A program made the translations under genes and the position numbers. Below are positions 41,746-53,619 of a stretch of 64,000 nt of DNA, piece by piece. The stretch comes from Diogma glabrata. Its lineage: Eukaryota > Arthropoda > Insecta > Diptera > Cylindrotomidae. Within the stretch, counting starts at the first letter, position 1. Each line of letters starts with the position of its first letter. Below the pieces are notes generated by a model. That model was not told the origin of the DNA, searched no databases, and worked only from the letters and a program-made list of their open reading frames with translations. The DNA lies in NCBI GenBank assembly GCA_963693315.1, contig OY856186.1, positions 285,654,492-285,718,491 on the forward strand, read 5' to 3'.

Positions 41746-42469
41746 GAAATGCTAGACGAACTTCAAATTACAAGCATACTGCACACAAGTGTGGAAAGGG
41801 CCACCATATTCGCTTATTTGTTTAACTTAAAAATTGCTTTCAATTTCATATATATATATATCCCTTTTTTTCATCACTTGTGAAATTATGTTGTTTGTTT
41901 TTATATTTCAGAGATAGCGCATAAAAGTCTACGAATAATTTTGCACAGCAAAATATTTCGTTGCGGTATTTTGACGTTTGATTTGTCTTATATTATATTG
42001 TTTTATAATATTTATTTTAGTTTTGAAAAAAAAAAGAGACCCAGCGGCAAGATGTCCGCTAGAAATAGGTAGATTTCGAGATCAGACGGTACTTGTACAG
42101 CCTTGTGTACAAGTAGAATCTGTTGTATCAGATTAGTTTAAACAAAACAAACTAATTTCAAACAGATATCGAACAAATTTTAAAAAGATTAGCTACATAT
42201 AAGCAAAACTATATCTATCCAATTTTGCAACAAACAAATATCAAATCTACCACAGAACATGTGTGTGACAATTTATGACACTGTATGAAAAACACACGGC
42301 AAACCTACTCTATATCATATGTCGTGCAATTACTGCAAAATATCAAAATAATTTATTTATAATAAAAAAAAAATTAATTTCTTTTATTCAAATCTTTTTA
42401 TTTTTTTTATTCATTGACTGTTATAAGGTTTTTGCAAATTGTTGTTGTTAAGGTTTTTGCAATTGTTGC

Positions 42470-43440
42470 AAGCTTTTTTGTTGAAGCCGACAAGTCAAAA
42501 ACCTCTAACTGCAGAGGTTTATATTTATAAGAAACGGATTAAGATGTTTCCACAAATTCTAAATTTATGAAGTTTTTAAAAATATTAGTATCCAAACGGC
42601 CGTTATAACGGATTTAACAAAACAATTTATTTTCTAGTATAAAGCCTCTAGTTTCTTAACCATGTGTTGGATTTGGCTGATTTACGAACTTGTCCAAGAT
42701 ATTCATAAAACACACTTTTTTAAAAAAAGTTTTTTGATCTGGCTCCACAAATGTGACCGTGCCGGTTGATTCAAACGCATTTGCTGTTTTACAAGCTTTT
42801 TTGTAAGAGCCACTCACTCAGAAACCTCCAACTGCAGAGTTCTATTTTTAAAAGAAACTGATAAAAAAGGTTTCAAAGATTCTAAATTCATAAAGTTTTT
42901 AGAAATATTAGTATCCAAACGGCCGTTATAACGGATCTAAAAACAGACTTTTTTCTAGTATAAAGCCTCTTGTTTCTTAACCATATGTCGAATTCGGTTG
43001 CTTTACGAACTTGTCCAAGATATTGATAAAACACACATTTTTAGAAAAAGTTTTTTGATCTGGCTCTACAAATACGACCGTGAGAGCGTCGGTTGTTTAA
43101 AAAAAATTTTTTTGCCAATTTTTTTTGTTGGAGCCGCTCACTCAGGAACCTCTAACTGCAAAGGTCTATTTGTATAATAAATTGATAAAAATGATTTTAA
43201 AAATTCTAAATTTGTTAAATTTTTTAAAATATTAGTATCCAAACGGCCGTTATAACGATTTTAAAAAATCATTTTTTTAAGAAAAAAGCCTCTAGTTTCT
43301 TAACTATGTTTTGGATTTCGCTGATTCACGAACTCGTCCAGGATATTAATAGAACACACATGTATAACAATTTTTTTGTTGATCTTCTTCAACAAATGCG
43401 ACCGTGAGAGTGCCAGTCGTTTCCGTTATATCTCATATCG
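42470..43440. repeat. Tandem satellite-like repeat, unit about 323 bases, three copies
   Basis: The marker tatccaaacggccgttataacg occurs at 42590, 42912 and 43236. Each copy also has ttttttgttg(a/g)agcc, cctctaactgcag, agcctctagtttcttaac, gaacttgtcca and gaccgtg in order. The copies are moderately diverged. Non-coding. Confidence 0.85.
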
Positions 43441-44980
43441 TTTATATACATATATACATTTTTTTTTGTTTTTCCGTCTCCGCTTATCATATATAGTCGT
43501 TTGGCACCAAATTTTTCTGAAATTCCGAGATGAGGCACATTGCAATAGGTAGATTTTTATATAAAATCTACCTAAATGACGGTATGCTGTTGAAAATAAA
43601 TTATTTTCCCCATACAAAATCTATGAAAAAAAAAACAAAATAAAAGGAAACGAAAAAATTTTCGGTTTGCATTTCGTAAGTGCAGTTGAACTTGAAAATA
43701 CGAAAAAGTGAAAAACGGACCTGTCAATAGATGTCATGACTACTCGTGGAGACTTCTTATTTTCAAATTACGAAGCGAAATAAATGTACATTTATTTCGT
43801 ACGGAAAATAAAAATAAATTGAATGTTTGACAATTTGACAGTGCTATATATTTGTTGATAGCGTTGTTTTTTTAAGTGTGTATACAAATGTTCTCCATTT
43901 ACGTAGATTTTTTTAAATTTATGTAGATTTTTTTTCCATTTTGTAGATTTTAAATTTTGTTCCGAAATAAATACACCTTTTCGAAAATAAAATTTATTTT
44001 CAAGTGCATACGCGTCTTAATACGCGAAAACTAAAACAAATGTCAGTAAATCAAAATAGTTTTTGTTTTAAAATTATACATGTGTCAAAATTCTCTCCAA
44101 TTTTCACAACTTTTTCACTTCTGTTAAAATAAACAGTTTGGAGAGTTTTGGAGATCACGTTAAAACTTCACTACTCACAATCTCCGTACTCAACTTAAAG
44201 CTTAATATGGAGATTGAGTGAAGTGAAATTTTCATGTAAATTTAACATCGTGAAATCAAATGTAAGAAATTCCGCTTTATTTATTAATATGTTGGTACGA
44301 TGATTGGCGGGAAATAGTGTTTTTATTTTTAATTTTCATAGATGGCGCACAAAAGTTTCCGAATAATATTTCACAGCAAAATAATATTTTGAACAATATT
44401 TCACTGCGGAATTTTGAAATTAATAAATTAATAAACATTTTCTTCAGATATTGAAAACAATATACAGAAACTAAAAAAATAATTAACACGACTGCTGTCT
44501 GTAAATACAAATTTTTTGTTTCAAAATTACAAATGTGTCAAATTTCTTTCCAATTTCAGTGCACATCTTTTTTATGGCTGTTGCACAGGATATTTTGGAG
44601 AACTTTGGAGATCGCGTTGAAATTTCACTTTACTCAATCGCCATACAGGGCTTTAAAGCTTTCGAAAAATATTTAAAAAGTCGAAAAACTAATGTACGTG
44701 CCATCTGTTGCAAATCTATGTAGCTAAAATATTTATAGATCACAAACCTTGACTCGATAGATATAAAGATTATGTTGTTGTTGGTTTTACGTGTTAAAAG
44801 TCAAACTTTAAATCTGACCCGATTGAATAAAACGCAGCTAATACAATGAATAATGTCATTGTTTTTTCAGTGTTCGAAGGCTGCTACCAAATAAAAGTTT
44901 CACGATGCTAAACTGCGCAATGTTAAAATTATAGTTTTAATCACTAAGGAAGAAGGACTCGAAATATTTTGTACCCTAAG
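43441..44980. other. AT-rich DNA, no gene
   Basis: A small inverted pair aggtagattttt/aaaatctacct lies at 43548-43572; related words occur at 42067 and 56913-56941. A 62-codon frame at 44535-44723 has no clear family. Confidence 0.45.
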
Positions 44981-44989
44981 CAAGTTTAT

Positions 44990-45145
44990 AAGATTAGATT
45001 ATCTGCATACTCTCCGAGGGAGATGAGGAGAATATTGAAATCAAAATTCAAAAGTGGCAGGCTATTTGATTCAGTGTTGAACCCATAACAACCTCATAAC
45101 TGCGTGTGATGCAAACGCTCGCCATACCGTGGGGAGTATAGTAGC
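44990..45145 (+). pseudogene. Relic of Loa-like endonuclease region
   Basis: tctgcatactctccgaggga and aacctcataactgcgtgtga followed by tgcaaacgctcgccataccgtgggg match the element at 36790-36930, including the DANAHHTVWG catalytic box (here DANARHTVG-like). The intervening 60 bases are shortened. It is much more diverged than the copy at 57 kb. Confidence 0.65.
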
Positions 45146-45943
45146 TTATATTCCAAGCTTACCAGAAGGGCCGAACAAACAATGAAAACTTCAACATATC
45201 ATCATCCTCAATAATAAGTGGTAGACAATTGAATCCGCAGAGGAATAACTTTCCAGTGAAAGATGGAATTAACCATGAGATTTTTTTCTTCCGAATTCTG
45301 GTGACTTTGGTCAGAGATAAGATAAGAGTCTATATTTGGAAAATGAACTAAGATATTTCTTAATATGCTGATATTTTGCTCAGCATGGAATATGTAGAGC
45401 ATCGTTGAGTGCTCACAGATTCAAATGTACTGAGGTTACAAACCCCAAAACCTCAAGATCCTTACAAAATTATAGGATAAAATGTATGCTTGTTAAATTT
45501 TAGAATGTATAACAAGAAAAAATTGAATTACATAGACGCCTTACTGCCAAGATAGGAAGACAAAATTAGGCAAAACATGCAATAAACGACCGCTCTAGTA
45601 TGAATAAAAGTGTTTAAAGGTGTATTCAGTTGGTTCCCAGACTAAAAATATCGGTACCTGAGATACAGAAAATACAGCACAAAAGTTTCTATGAAACAAA
45701 AGTTGGGAATAAAAAAATGTTGATTCAAAAATGTTGCTTGTGCTTTGGAATATCAAAGAATTTGATCACATTTTTATCCGAAAATAGGAACGAAAACAAA
45801 TAGCTCAACTATGGAGAAATCGATAGAGTATTTTATGCGCAAATCTTTGAAGATACTAAGATGATTCGTTTTACAGGTCACCCACTCAACAAACTGAACC
45901 TAAATTGTTTCTATCAAATATGCAATAATAATTTTATATAGGA
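45146..45943. other. Unrecognised DNA
   Basis: Less AT-extreme than its surroundings and possibly further decayed retroelement, but I find no readable domain. Confidence 0.35.
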
Positions 45944-46255
45944 ATTTAAATTGACTTGCTTGATTAGTTTGTTGCAGTACAAATACAATAACACGACAAG
46001 GTCGTTCGATTAGTCTTAGTTACCAAAATTAATAAAGAATTTGATTACATATTTAATCATAATTATAAATTTATTTCTATTTACAATTAAATCTTTTAAT
46101 GCTTATAATAAGAGTAAAGGATTTTTTTAAACACGCCTAAAGCATCACTAAATAATGTGGAAAAATAAAATACAATCCAATCCAACATTACCAACAAATT
46201 TAATTTTGGTTGAATAAAATATAAAATTAAACTAACTTTAACCAGAGATCTAGTT
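45944..46255 (+). repeat. Dispersed repeat of about 300 bases (copy 2)
   Basis: Partner of 30726-31030, including caataacacgacaaggtcgttcgattagtcttagttac. Confidence 0.6.
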
Positions 46256-46259
46256 TATT

Positions 46260-46520
46260 TAGGGCCGGTTTCACCATCCTCAGTTAAAGTTTCAGTTAGT
46301 TAACCGGCACTTAAATTTAACTGAGAGAAAATTGAACGATAAAAATATTTTGTTTGCAATTTTTGTTTTTGTTTCTCTCAGTATAAGTTATATTTAACAT
46401 AACTGTCACTTAACTGAGGAAATTGGGTTTCACAAGTGTCGGTTAGTTTAACATGCCAGTTAAATCCTTAATTAACTTAACTATCACAATTTGTCTCAGT
46501 TAAAATTTAACATACATATA
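46260..46520 (+). mobile_element. MITE-like repeat with AGGGCCGGTTTCACC terminus (copy 1)
   Basis: Starts agggccggtttcaccatcctcagttaaag and has an internal restart gggtttcacaagtgtcggttagttt at 46426. CAGTTAA-type words are reiterated. The reverse complement of the same terminus ends a second copy at 58968. No coding content. Confidence 0.65.
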
Positions 46521-47240
46521 AAATGAAAAAAAAATTGGAAAAATAGAAATGGAAATGAAAAAATAAAAAATATTAATTTTAAAATAGTTTTTTCGTTTGC
46601 TTTTTTTTGTTTAAAAGTAGATTATATAAATAAAATAAAACTATTCTTTGATTTTTATTTGTAAAAAACAAATTTATTAGAATGCAGATTGTGCAATTAA
46701 TGGCAGTAAAATAAGATGAGTTTTTTGATTACTTAACTCAACTTCATAGTTTTGGAATAATATTTTTGGAATCTTTTCGATGAATTTGACGGTGTTGCCT
46801 TTAAGACTTGATTTTCTGGCAAGTTAGTAGTTTGAAATAGGGTTTCTCATTTCTTGTAGAAATTCAAATCCCGTGAAGCCGGGACAAAAAACGTTAAATT
46901 CCCGGGATCCCGGGAAATCACGGGAAACGCTAAAAAGCTAGATTTTTTTAATTGGGTGGTAGAAAAATGTGTAAAATTAAAACAGCACAAAAAATGGGCA
47001 ATTGATTTTTGAATTTCCATTACTTTTAATTAGAAAATATGGAGGGGCTGAAATCTCACAGCTCTGAGATATCAAGACTTCGGTCTAGGTTAAGGATTTT
47101 GATATAGTTTTCGGCAAAAAACTTTTATGAGGACATGGTTTTTCGTTTTGGGCAGCGATGTATATCAAACATAACTCTTTGTTAAAGCACAAGTATTTTT
47201 TATCTCTGCTTAAAAATTTATTACAAAACTACCACGAAAC
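46521..47240. other. AT-rich DNA with a CCCGGGATCCCGGG palindrome
   Basis: ttcccgggatcccgggaa (46899-46916) with flanking aaatccc/gggaaac words resembles subterminal DNA of some hAT elements. A minus-strand frame around 46690-46860 gives a short plausible peptide but no family match. Confidence 0.4.
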
Positions 47241-47254
47241 ATCAATCCGTTGCC

Positions 47255-47680
47255 CGAAAATTATAATCAAAATTCCAAAAATATTGTTAAATTAAATAAA
47301 ATCAATCTTTTTCAACATTCCAAAAATATTCCAAAAATTAGAATAAAATCAAATATTTAAATTTTTTCTAAATTCCGATAATATTCCAAAATTACTTAAA
47401 CATTTAAACTTTTTCCAAAATTCTAAAAATATTGCAAAAATTATTACAAAATCAAAAATTGAAAATTTTTTCAAAATTCCAAAAATTATAATAAAATCAA
47501 AAATTAAAAAATTTTCAAAGTTCTAAAAATATTCCAAAAATTCTTACAAAATCAAAAATTAAAACTTTTTCCGAAATTCTAAAAATATTGCAAAAATTAT
47601 TACAAAATCAAAAATACAAACTTTTTCAAAATTCCAAAAATATTTCAAAAACTATAACAAATTCAAAAATTTCCATGTCC
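47255..47680. repeat. Irregular AT-rich tandem repeat
   Basis: The units aattccaaaaatatt and caaaaattataacaaaatcaaaaatt alternate about seven times, with a period near 60 bases. Confidence 0.7.
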
Positions 47681-47689
47681 AATTTCATG

Positions 47690-48090
47690 TTCAATTACAT
47701 TTACGTCATAAAAACAGCTACACTTTTTTTCCAAAAAATTGGGTAAAAAAATAAATGAAATCATTTTTTGACACACTTGACATTATTTTTTTGACAAACT
47801 TATAATGCCATAATTCTCTGTAATAATAAAAAAATACCATGTCATACAAACTATTAATTTTATTTTTTTCTAAAAAAATTTGGTAAAAAATAAATCAAAA
47901 TCTGTCTTTTGACACACTTGACAACATTTTTTGACAAACTTATAATGCCATAATTCTAAATAATAATAATAAAATTTCATTTCAAACAAACAATTTTATT
48001 TTTTTCCAAAAAATTGGGTAAAAAAATTAATAAAGATCTTTCTTTTGACACACTTGACAACATTTTTTTGACAAACTTATAATGCAATAT
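47690..48090. repeat. Tandem repeat, unit about 138 bases, three copies
   Basis: gacacacttgaca recurs at 47770, 47911 and 48047, each followed by ttttttgacaaacttataatgc and preceded by aaaaaattgggtaaaaaa-like sequence. A shorter echo is at 48208-48242. Confidence 0.8.
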
Positions 48091-48443
48091 CTAGTTTTTG
48101 ATCTCACATACCAATCCCTACCATCAAGATTTCTCCAAATTTGATGTTCCTATACTCGTAATCACTTAAAATGAACGTTTTTTAAGGCAAAAATATGAAA
48201 ATTTGCTATTTTTGACACACATAATGATTTTTTTGACACACTTCTGGTACAGATATCGAACACAGCGTCCTTTTGAACCTGTCCCTTGAGTATACCTATT
48301 TTTAGAAAAAAACTTTTGAAATCCCTCTAGCGGTTTTCCCTGCAGCGTAGGTAATGACGGACGGCCGACAGACAGACATACATTTTTTTTTGCTTTTTTA
48401 GAATCAGTAGGTCCTAAAACGTAGAGAAATACCAAAAAAGTAA

Positions 48444-48750
48444 GGGTAAGAATTTCACTTTTAGCTCATGAATGTAATTCATGTTCAAAAATTAAATAAA
48501 ATAGAATACATAAAAACAAAACAAAAATAAATTCATAATACTAATTTTTAAACTATTTTTCAAAAAACTAGGTTGTCAATGGCACCATCACTCAATCTTG
48601 TCCGAATTTAATATAAAGCAACAAAAATTTTCGTAGAACGAAAAAAATATATTGTAATATGTAAAACATTTCCATAATATGGAGTCAACTTAAAATTCAA
48701 CTTAAATAAATTAAATAAGTGATACAGAAGTTTCAGCTTCGAAATTATTA
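48444..48750. other. AT-rich DNA, no gene
   Basis: Nothing recognised. Confidence 0.45.
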
Positions 48751-48754
48751 TCAC

Positions 48755-48830
48755 CTCAACGGCGTAATCGATAGCGTGTCGGCCTAAGGATTCGAACCAG
48801 GCACTGAGGAGGAAGGTTCGAATTCATCCA
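48755..48830 (+). repeat. tRNA-like sequence (probable SINE head or tRNA pseudogene)
   Basis: ACGGCGTAATCGATAGCGTG resembles a tRNA D-arm/A-box and GAAGGTTCGAATTCATCC a T-arm/B-box, separated by about 45 bases, with GGCCTAAGGATTCGAACC between. The acceptor arms do not pair well and the variable region is long, so it is not called as a functional tRNA. Confidence 0.5.
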
Positions 48831-48899
48831 AAATACGAAAAATGCGAAGTGGAGTTTTTTTCTGAGAAACTTCCAACCATACCTTTGAATTGAAAACAT

Positions 48900-49630
48900 T
48901 TTAATTACTTCTTTAATTACTTGAGTTAAATTGATTTAAAAAAATCCCCAATATTGTAATATATTTTTTTTAAATACAGGAAAAGTGCAACGTACAAATA
49001 TAATAAATAAAAAATTATGTATAGTATTATTTCATTCTTCGGAATATTTCTTTTTTGCGTAAATTTTTTTAGGAGGTTACTATTGTTGTTGAAAAGGTCA
49101 TGAAATATTTCACAAGAATTTTTTGAATTATTTTTCACACATTAAATGGCTTTTAATGTCTCAAGTAGAGTTTCTGCTCGAAAAATTCGGTCGAGGAAGA
49201 TTTGTTATCTTGAACTAATGATTTGTTATCTTGTACTGGAATACGCTGGGCTTGTCACTCTCGTAGATCAAAAATAAAAAAATTTACAAATCAATAAAAT
49301 TAAAAACTTTACGTATGAACGTAAAACTCAAGTTAAAACAACTAAACTTTGACGGATTATTTTATTTTTTAAATTTGATATAAATAATTAAAATGTATGA
49401 ATAAGTTTATATTATATAATCTGAATTACCATTTCAATAGAAGACAAAGTGGAACTAAATTTATGTTTAGTGTTTACTACAATATTGATATTGATTGTCA
49501 TGTAATTCGAATTTATTTATATATATTTAAACTAAAGAAAATATTTTATTTAGCATAAATAAATTGCCTAAATTTAACTTTGAGTAACGAAATTCTTGTT
49601 TCATTTAAATAACGAAATTCTGTTTTTTTT
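48900..49630. other. AT-rich DNA, no gene
   Basis: No family pattern in any frame. Confidence 0.45.
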
Positions 49631-49639
49631 TAAAATCGG

Positions 49640-49724
49640 CACATTTTTAAAATGAAGCGGGACGCGGGACAAATTGTTAAAAATCGGGACTGTCCCGCCA
49701 AAAGCGGGACGTCTAGTCACCTTA
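49640..49724 (-). mobile_element. GC-rich hAT-type terminal sequence
   Basis: Minus strand: AAGGTGACTAGACGTCCCGC, then ggcgggacagtcccgattttt and gtcccgcgtcccgcttc. This GTCCCGC-rich design with a TGACTAGACG start is typical of insect hAT ends. It starts at the stop codon of the transposase at 49722, so it may be a separate element inserted there or the gene's own 3' terminus. Confidence 0.5.
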
Positions 49725-50760
49725 TTTAAATCTCTTCTTTATAGCTTTAACAGCTGCAAACTTAGAAATCACATCTTCAAAATTTATATTTTGTGTTGCC
49801 TCATGTTCTATTGTTAATATGCCAAGATTGTTAAGCCTCGTTTGGGTCGTTGTTGCCAGCATGTAATTTTTAATTAATTTTAATTTGCTGAAACTCCTCT
49901 CACTCGAAGCCACTGATACGCAAACAGTCATAAATAACTTTAGTGCGACCATAAGATTTGGAAGAGATTTTGTAAAATTCCATTCCACGATCAATTTCAA
50001 AATGTCTATAGGCACACCCAGTTAGAAACTGTTACATTGCCGCTTTTAAATGCCTTCTCAACCTCTATGACGAGTTCTGTTTCTGATACCTCATCATAAA
50101 AACCGGTAAATTTTGATTCAGATAACTCCAGCTCTTCACTGTTCGCCAGAAGCCCAGTGTTTGTCAGCACAACCTCGAACAATGAAACTACATCTTGGAC
50201 TGACTTTAATCTTGTTCGGAGTTTTGTTCGGTAATCTTGTTCGGACATTGAATCGTCGTAGTACTCCGATTTTTTCACAGCAAAATCTATTGCCTCTTCT
50301 ACAATATGACTTGGTTTCAATATAAAGACTAAGTGACTGTATTTTTATAACTAATTGATCAATATTCAAGCTTGTGCTTCGCAATACAATCCAAGCACAA
50401 TTTATTCGCCTTAAAACATCATTCCAAAACAAAAGATAGCAAAGAAATGTAAAATCATACACAATCACCACGCATAAGGTTCTGTGCAGCGCCTCTAGTG
50501 TCTACATTTTTTTGTTGATCACTTAATTTCTCAATTGCAGCCACAATCCCATTAAAATTTTCTTCCAATACTTTAACTGAAGCATAATGAGCATCCCAAC
50601 GTGTTGTTGAGAGTCTTTTAAAAGTTGCTTTGCTGTGTTTAACAAGCACTTCCCAGCAGCTAGTCGAAGCAGAAAAAATGTAAAAATTCCACTGTTCCGA
50701 AAAATGTTACAAAAGCTACATTTTGTGCAAATGAGGGTTGGTTACATAAATTAATTGAAT
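49722..50760 (-). pseudogene. hAT (ZMYM1-like) transposase, C-terminal half
   Basis: Minus strand from 50760: FAQNVAFVTFFGTVE, then KHSKATFKRLSTTRWDAHYA (RNase H-like core, Trp-Asp motif), then KSVQDVVSLFEVVLTNTGLL and GFYDEVSETELVIEVEKAF. The last part is VSVASSERSFSKLKLIKNYM with LNNLGILTIEHE, the hAT dimerisation domain, ending in KKRFK and a stop at 49722. At least three frames are used, so it is broken. Its N-terminal half lies at 54085-54700, on the other side of the RTE insertion. Confidence 0.82.
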
Positions 50761-50793
50761 GATCTATTTTTTTTTTTTATTTTTTAACGGCGT

Positions 50794-51027
50794 TCATGCT
50801 CCATGTAGGAGCGTTGCCAGGCTAATCAGCTTCGAATATTCACCACGGTCATTCGCAACAGCGACATAATTACCATGGCAGCCGATTTTTTTAAGGTCGT
50901 TCATTACGTCAGTCTCCCATTGTAGTCGTGGTCTACCTCGCGGTCGCCCACTCCCTGGGGTACTAACGTACATTTTTCTAATCATTCCAGACTGAATCGG
51001 CTCGTAGAACATGCCCAAACCAAGCAA
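50794..51027 (-). pseudogene. RTE C-terminal tail, out of frame
   Basis: SGMIRKMYVSTPGSGRPRGR PRLQWETDV-type sequence: the basic GRPRGRPR box that ends RTE reverse transcriptases, followed by NDLKKIGCHGNYVAVANDRG and a stop. It overlaps the end of the main frame, and a 1-nt shift at about 50980-51020 has separated it. Confidence 0.75.
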
Positions 51028-53617
51028 TCCTTTTAGAACGGATACAACCTATTATATCAGGACCCTCAAGAAGGTCTCTGATCTCAAAGTTATATCGGGT
51101 TCTATACTCTCCATCGTCTGTCTTAAGTGGACCAAAAATGTAGCGTAGGATCTTACGCTCAAATACAGATAAATGCGATTCGTCATTTTGTGTAAGGGTC
51201 CACGTTTGTGACCCATACATCACAACCGGTCTAATCAATGTCTTGTATAACTTGAGCTTGGTGTTAGTTGATACATACGGAGATCCAAGGAGAGGTTTGA
51301 TTGAGTAGAAAGTTCGATTACCTGCAGCGATTCGAGCTTTTATATCTGTAAGTATGCTGTTGTTTGAGTCAAGCATTGATCCCAAATATTTAAAAGATTC
51401 AACTCCCTCAATTCGTTCATCGCCGCACATCAAATCTTTCTTCTCAGACTCTCTTGAAACATTCATATGTTTGGTTTTATTGTAGTTAATTTGAAGACCA
51501 ATTTTTCTAGCTCCACTCTCAAGCGACTTAAAAGTCTCACTCATAACAGCTTCACTTCGGCCGAGGATGACAACATCATCAGCGTATGCAATCATCTGTA
51601 CTGAGTTTATTGACAAGATATTGTTGTTAGTCGATAGTTTCTTTTGACGGCACACATATTCCAAGGCTAAATTAAAAAGTATAGGAGAGATAGCATCACC
51701 TTGTCTTAACCCGGAGTCGACTTTAAAAAACCTTGATATTTCGTTCTCTACTCGTACACAGCATTGAGAGTTCTGTACTGTCATTTTGCATAGTGATACC
51801 AGTTTACCAGGAATTCCCATTGACACCAGAGCAGACCATAGAGTCTCTCGTTCGAGAGAGTCGTAGGCCTGCCTGAAATCAATGAAGAGTTGGTGAACTG
51901 GTATGTTGAACTCTCGGCACTTTTCCAAAATCATCCTTATCGAGAAAAGTGCATCGGTGGTACCTCGGCCCCGCCGGAAGCCACACTGATATTCTCCAAA
52001 CAGTTGTTCAGCAAAAGGATTGATTTTGGATAGCAAAATGTAAGAAAAGATCTTATATGCTGTGCAGAGTAGAGCGATTCCTCTGTAGTTTGCACATTGT
52101 AGGCGATTACCTTTTTTATGGATTGGTATCAGCATAGCTGTGTTCCAGTCCTGTGGCATGGCTTCCGTCCTCCATATCATTTGAACAAGTTCAAACAATC
52201 TTAAGGATAGAGTTTCGCCACCATGTACAATCGTTTCGGATGTTATATCGTCGATACCAGGTGCTTTTTTGCATTTTAATTTTGACAGCGCCGCATCGAA
52301 TTCCTCTTTGGTGGGTTCGTCTACATGTACCTTTGACGCACAAATAAGCTTGGCTCGTCGCCCGACTTGTTTCTGGTCACTTAAGTTGAGAAGATTCTCA
52401 AAATAAGCGGCCCAAGTATCTAAAATATTTTTAAGGTCTACTTGTAGCTCCCCATCTTCGTTTTGAATAGCAGTCGATCTAGTTTGAGGGCCCTTCTTTA
52501 AGGTTTTAACCTGTTGAAAAAAGTTACGCGATTGATGTTCCTTATTGAAGCTTTCAATCTCCTCACACTTTCTCTTCCACCATTCTCTCTTCGTTCGTCT
52601 ACATAACTTTGTAACGGCTTGTCTTGCCAGTTTATAGTTCTCCTTCGTGGACCTGGTGTTGCATCCTTGCAGACATTTCAGATAGCAATCTCTTTTGTAT
52701 TGAATAGCGTCAAGACATGCTTGATCCATCCATGGCTTCTGGGAGTGGTTTTGTGGTCGTCCAAGTATTCCCTCAGCAGCGCTTAAAACAGCATCTTTGA
52801 GCAAATACCATGACTTATCGACGTCTCCATTAATGGTTTCTGATTTCTCCAATGTTTCGGCAATATGGTTTTGATATTTCTCTTCTGTTTCTGCATTCTT
52901 TAGTGATGAGATGTTAAATCGTTTCCGTTGATTGAATTTCGGAATGCTTGGGTTTGGGAAGTGGAACCTTATTTTAGCACATACAAGAAAGTGGTCACTT
53001 CCAATGTATGCACCTCTAAAGGATCGCACATCCCGAACACTCGAAAAGAAACGTGCTGTAACTAGCACGTGATCAATTTGATTTCGAGTGTTTCCATTCG
53101 GTGAGACCCATGTCTGCTTATGAATCGATCGGTGCGGAAAGAAAGTACTGGCAATTCTCAAATTATTTGATAATGCAAACTCAGTCATTCTCTCAACATT
53201 ATCATTCGAATTCAAATGCAGACTGTTGGGGCCCACCACATTTCCATAAGAGATATCTCTTCCAACCTGCCCATTAAAGTCACCAAGAACCATAGTGAAG
53301 TCGCGTGTTGGTGTTTGTTTCATAACCTCTTCCAGTGCTATGTAGAAATTATCCTTCTCGTCGACGGTCTTAGCTTCAGTAGGTGCATGCACGGCAATAA
53401 GAGAAATATTGTTATATGTACCACGTACACGTAGGTAGCAAATCCTCTCACTGACCGGGATGAATTTCATCACGGCTTCTTGTATGCGTGCACCAACAAG
53501 AAAGCCAGTTCCAAATTCTCTTCGAGAAGGATGACCACTACAGTATAGAGAGTGACTATCCAAATCTTGTTTTCCGATTATTGGCTGTCTAATTTCTTGC
53601 AGAGCTATGATATCCAT
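50978..53617 (-). CDS. RTE endonuclease-reverse transcriptase, 879 residues
   Basis: The APE endonuclease opens the frame: LQEIRQ with Glu8, GDFNG with Asp112/Asn114, SDHF with Asp208/His209. Helical linker residues 230-440 include the KPWMDQACLDAIQYKRDCYL stretch. RT motifs follow: SKLKCKKAPGIDDITSE, GFRRGRGTTDALFSIR, FIDFRQAYDSLERETLW, GLRQGDAISPILFN, and YADD at 678-681. Thumb and KRIAWFGHVLRA end the frame. All catalytic residues are present. The N-terminus lacks about 25 residues: a GTW..-like start (53640-53660) is out of phase, with a stop before the ATG at 53617. Nearest neighbours in annotation are 'craniofacial development protein 2-like' models. Confidence 0.9.
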   Translation of the reverse strand: MDIIALQEIRQPIIGKQDLDSHSLYCSGHPSRREFGTGFLVGARIQEAVMKFIPVSERICYLRVRGTYNNISLIAVHAPTEAKTVDEKDNFYIALEEVMKQTPTRDFTMVLGDFNGQVGRDISYGNVVGPNSLHLNSNDNVERMTEFALSNNLRIASTFFPHRSIHKQTWVSPNGNTRNQIDHVLVTARFFSSVRDVRSFRGAYIGSDHFLVCAKIRFHFPNPSIPKFNQRKRFNISSLKNAETEEKYQNHIAETLEKSETINGDVDKSWYLLKDAVLSAAEGILGRPQNHSQKPWMDQACLDAIQYKRDCYLKCLQGCNTRSTKENYKLARQAVTKLCRRTKREWWKRKCEEIESFNKEHQSRNFFQQVKTLKKGPQTRSTAIQNEDGELQVDLKNILDTWAAYFENLLNLSDQKQVGRRAKLICASKVHVDEPTKEEFDAALSKLKCKKAPGIDDITSETIVHGGETLSLRLFELVQMIWRTEAMPQDWNTAMLIPIHKKGNRLQCANYRGIALLCTAYKIFSYILLSKINPFAEQLFGEYQCGFRRGRGTTDALFSIRMILEKCREFNIPVHQLFIDFRQAYDSLERETLWSALVSMGIPGKLVSLCKMTVQNSQCCVRVENEISRFFKVDSGLRQGDAISPILFNLALEYVCRQKKLSTNNNILSINSVQMIAYADDVVILGRSEAVMSETFKSLESGARKIGLQINYNKTKHMNVSRESEKKDLMCGDERIEGVESFKYLGSMLDSNNSILTDIKARIAAGNRTFYSIKPLLGSPYVSTNTKLKLYKTLIRPVVMYGSQTWTLTQNDESHLSVFERKILRYIFGPLKTDDGEYRTRYNFEIRDLLEGPDIIGCIRSKRIAWFGHVLRADSVWND

Positions 53618-53619
53618 CC

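Noticed and set aside
50113..50471. Open frames on both strands within the hAT half
   Set aside because: Shadows of, or shifted relative to, the ZMYM1-like transposase frame.
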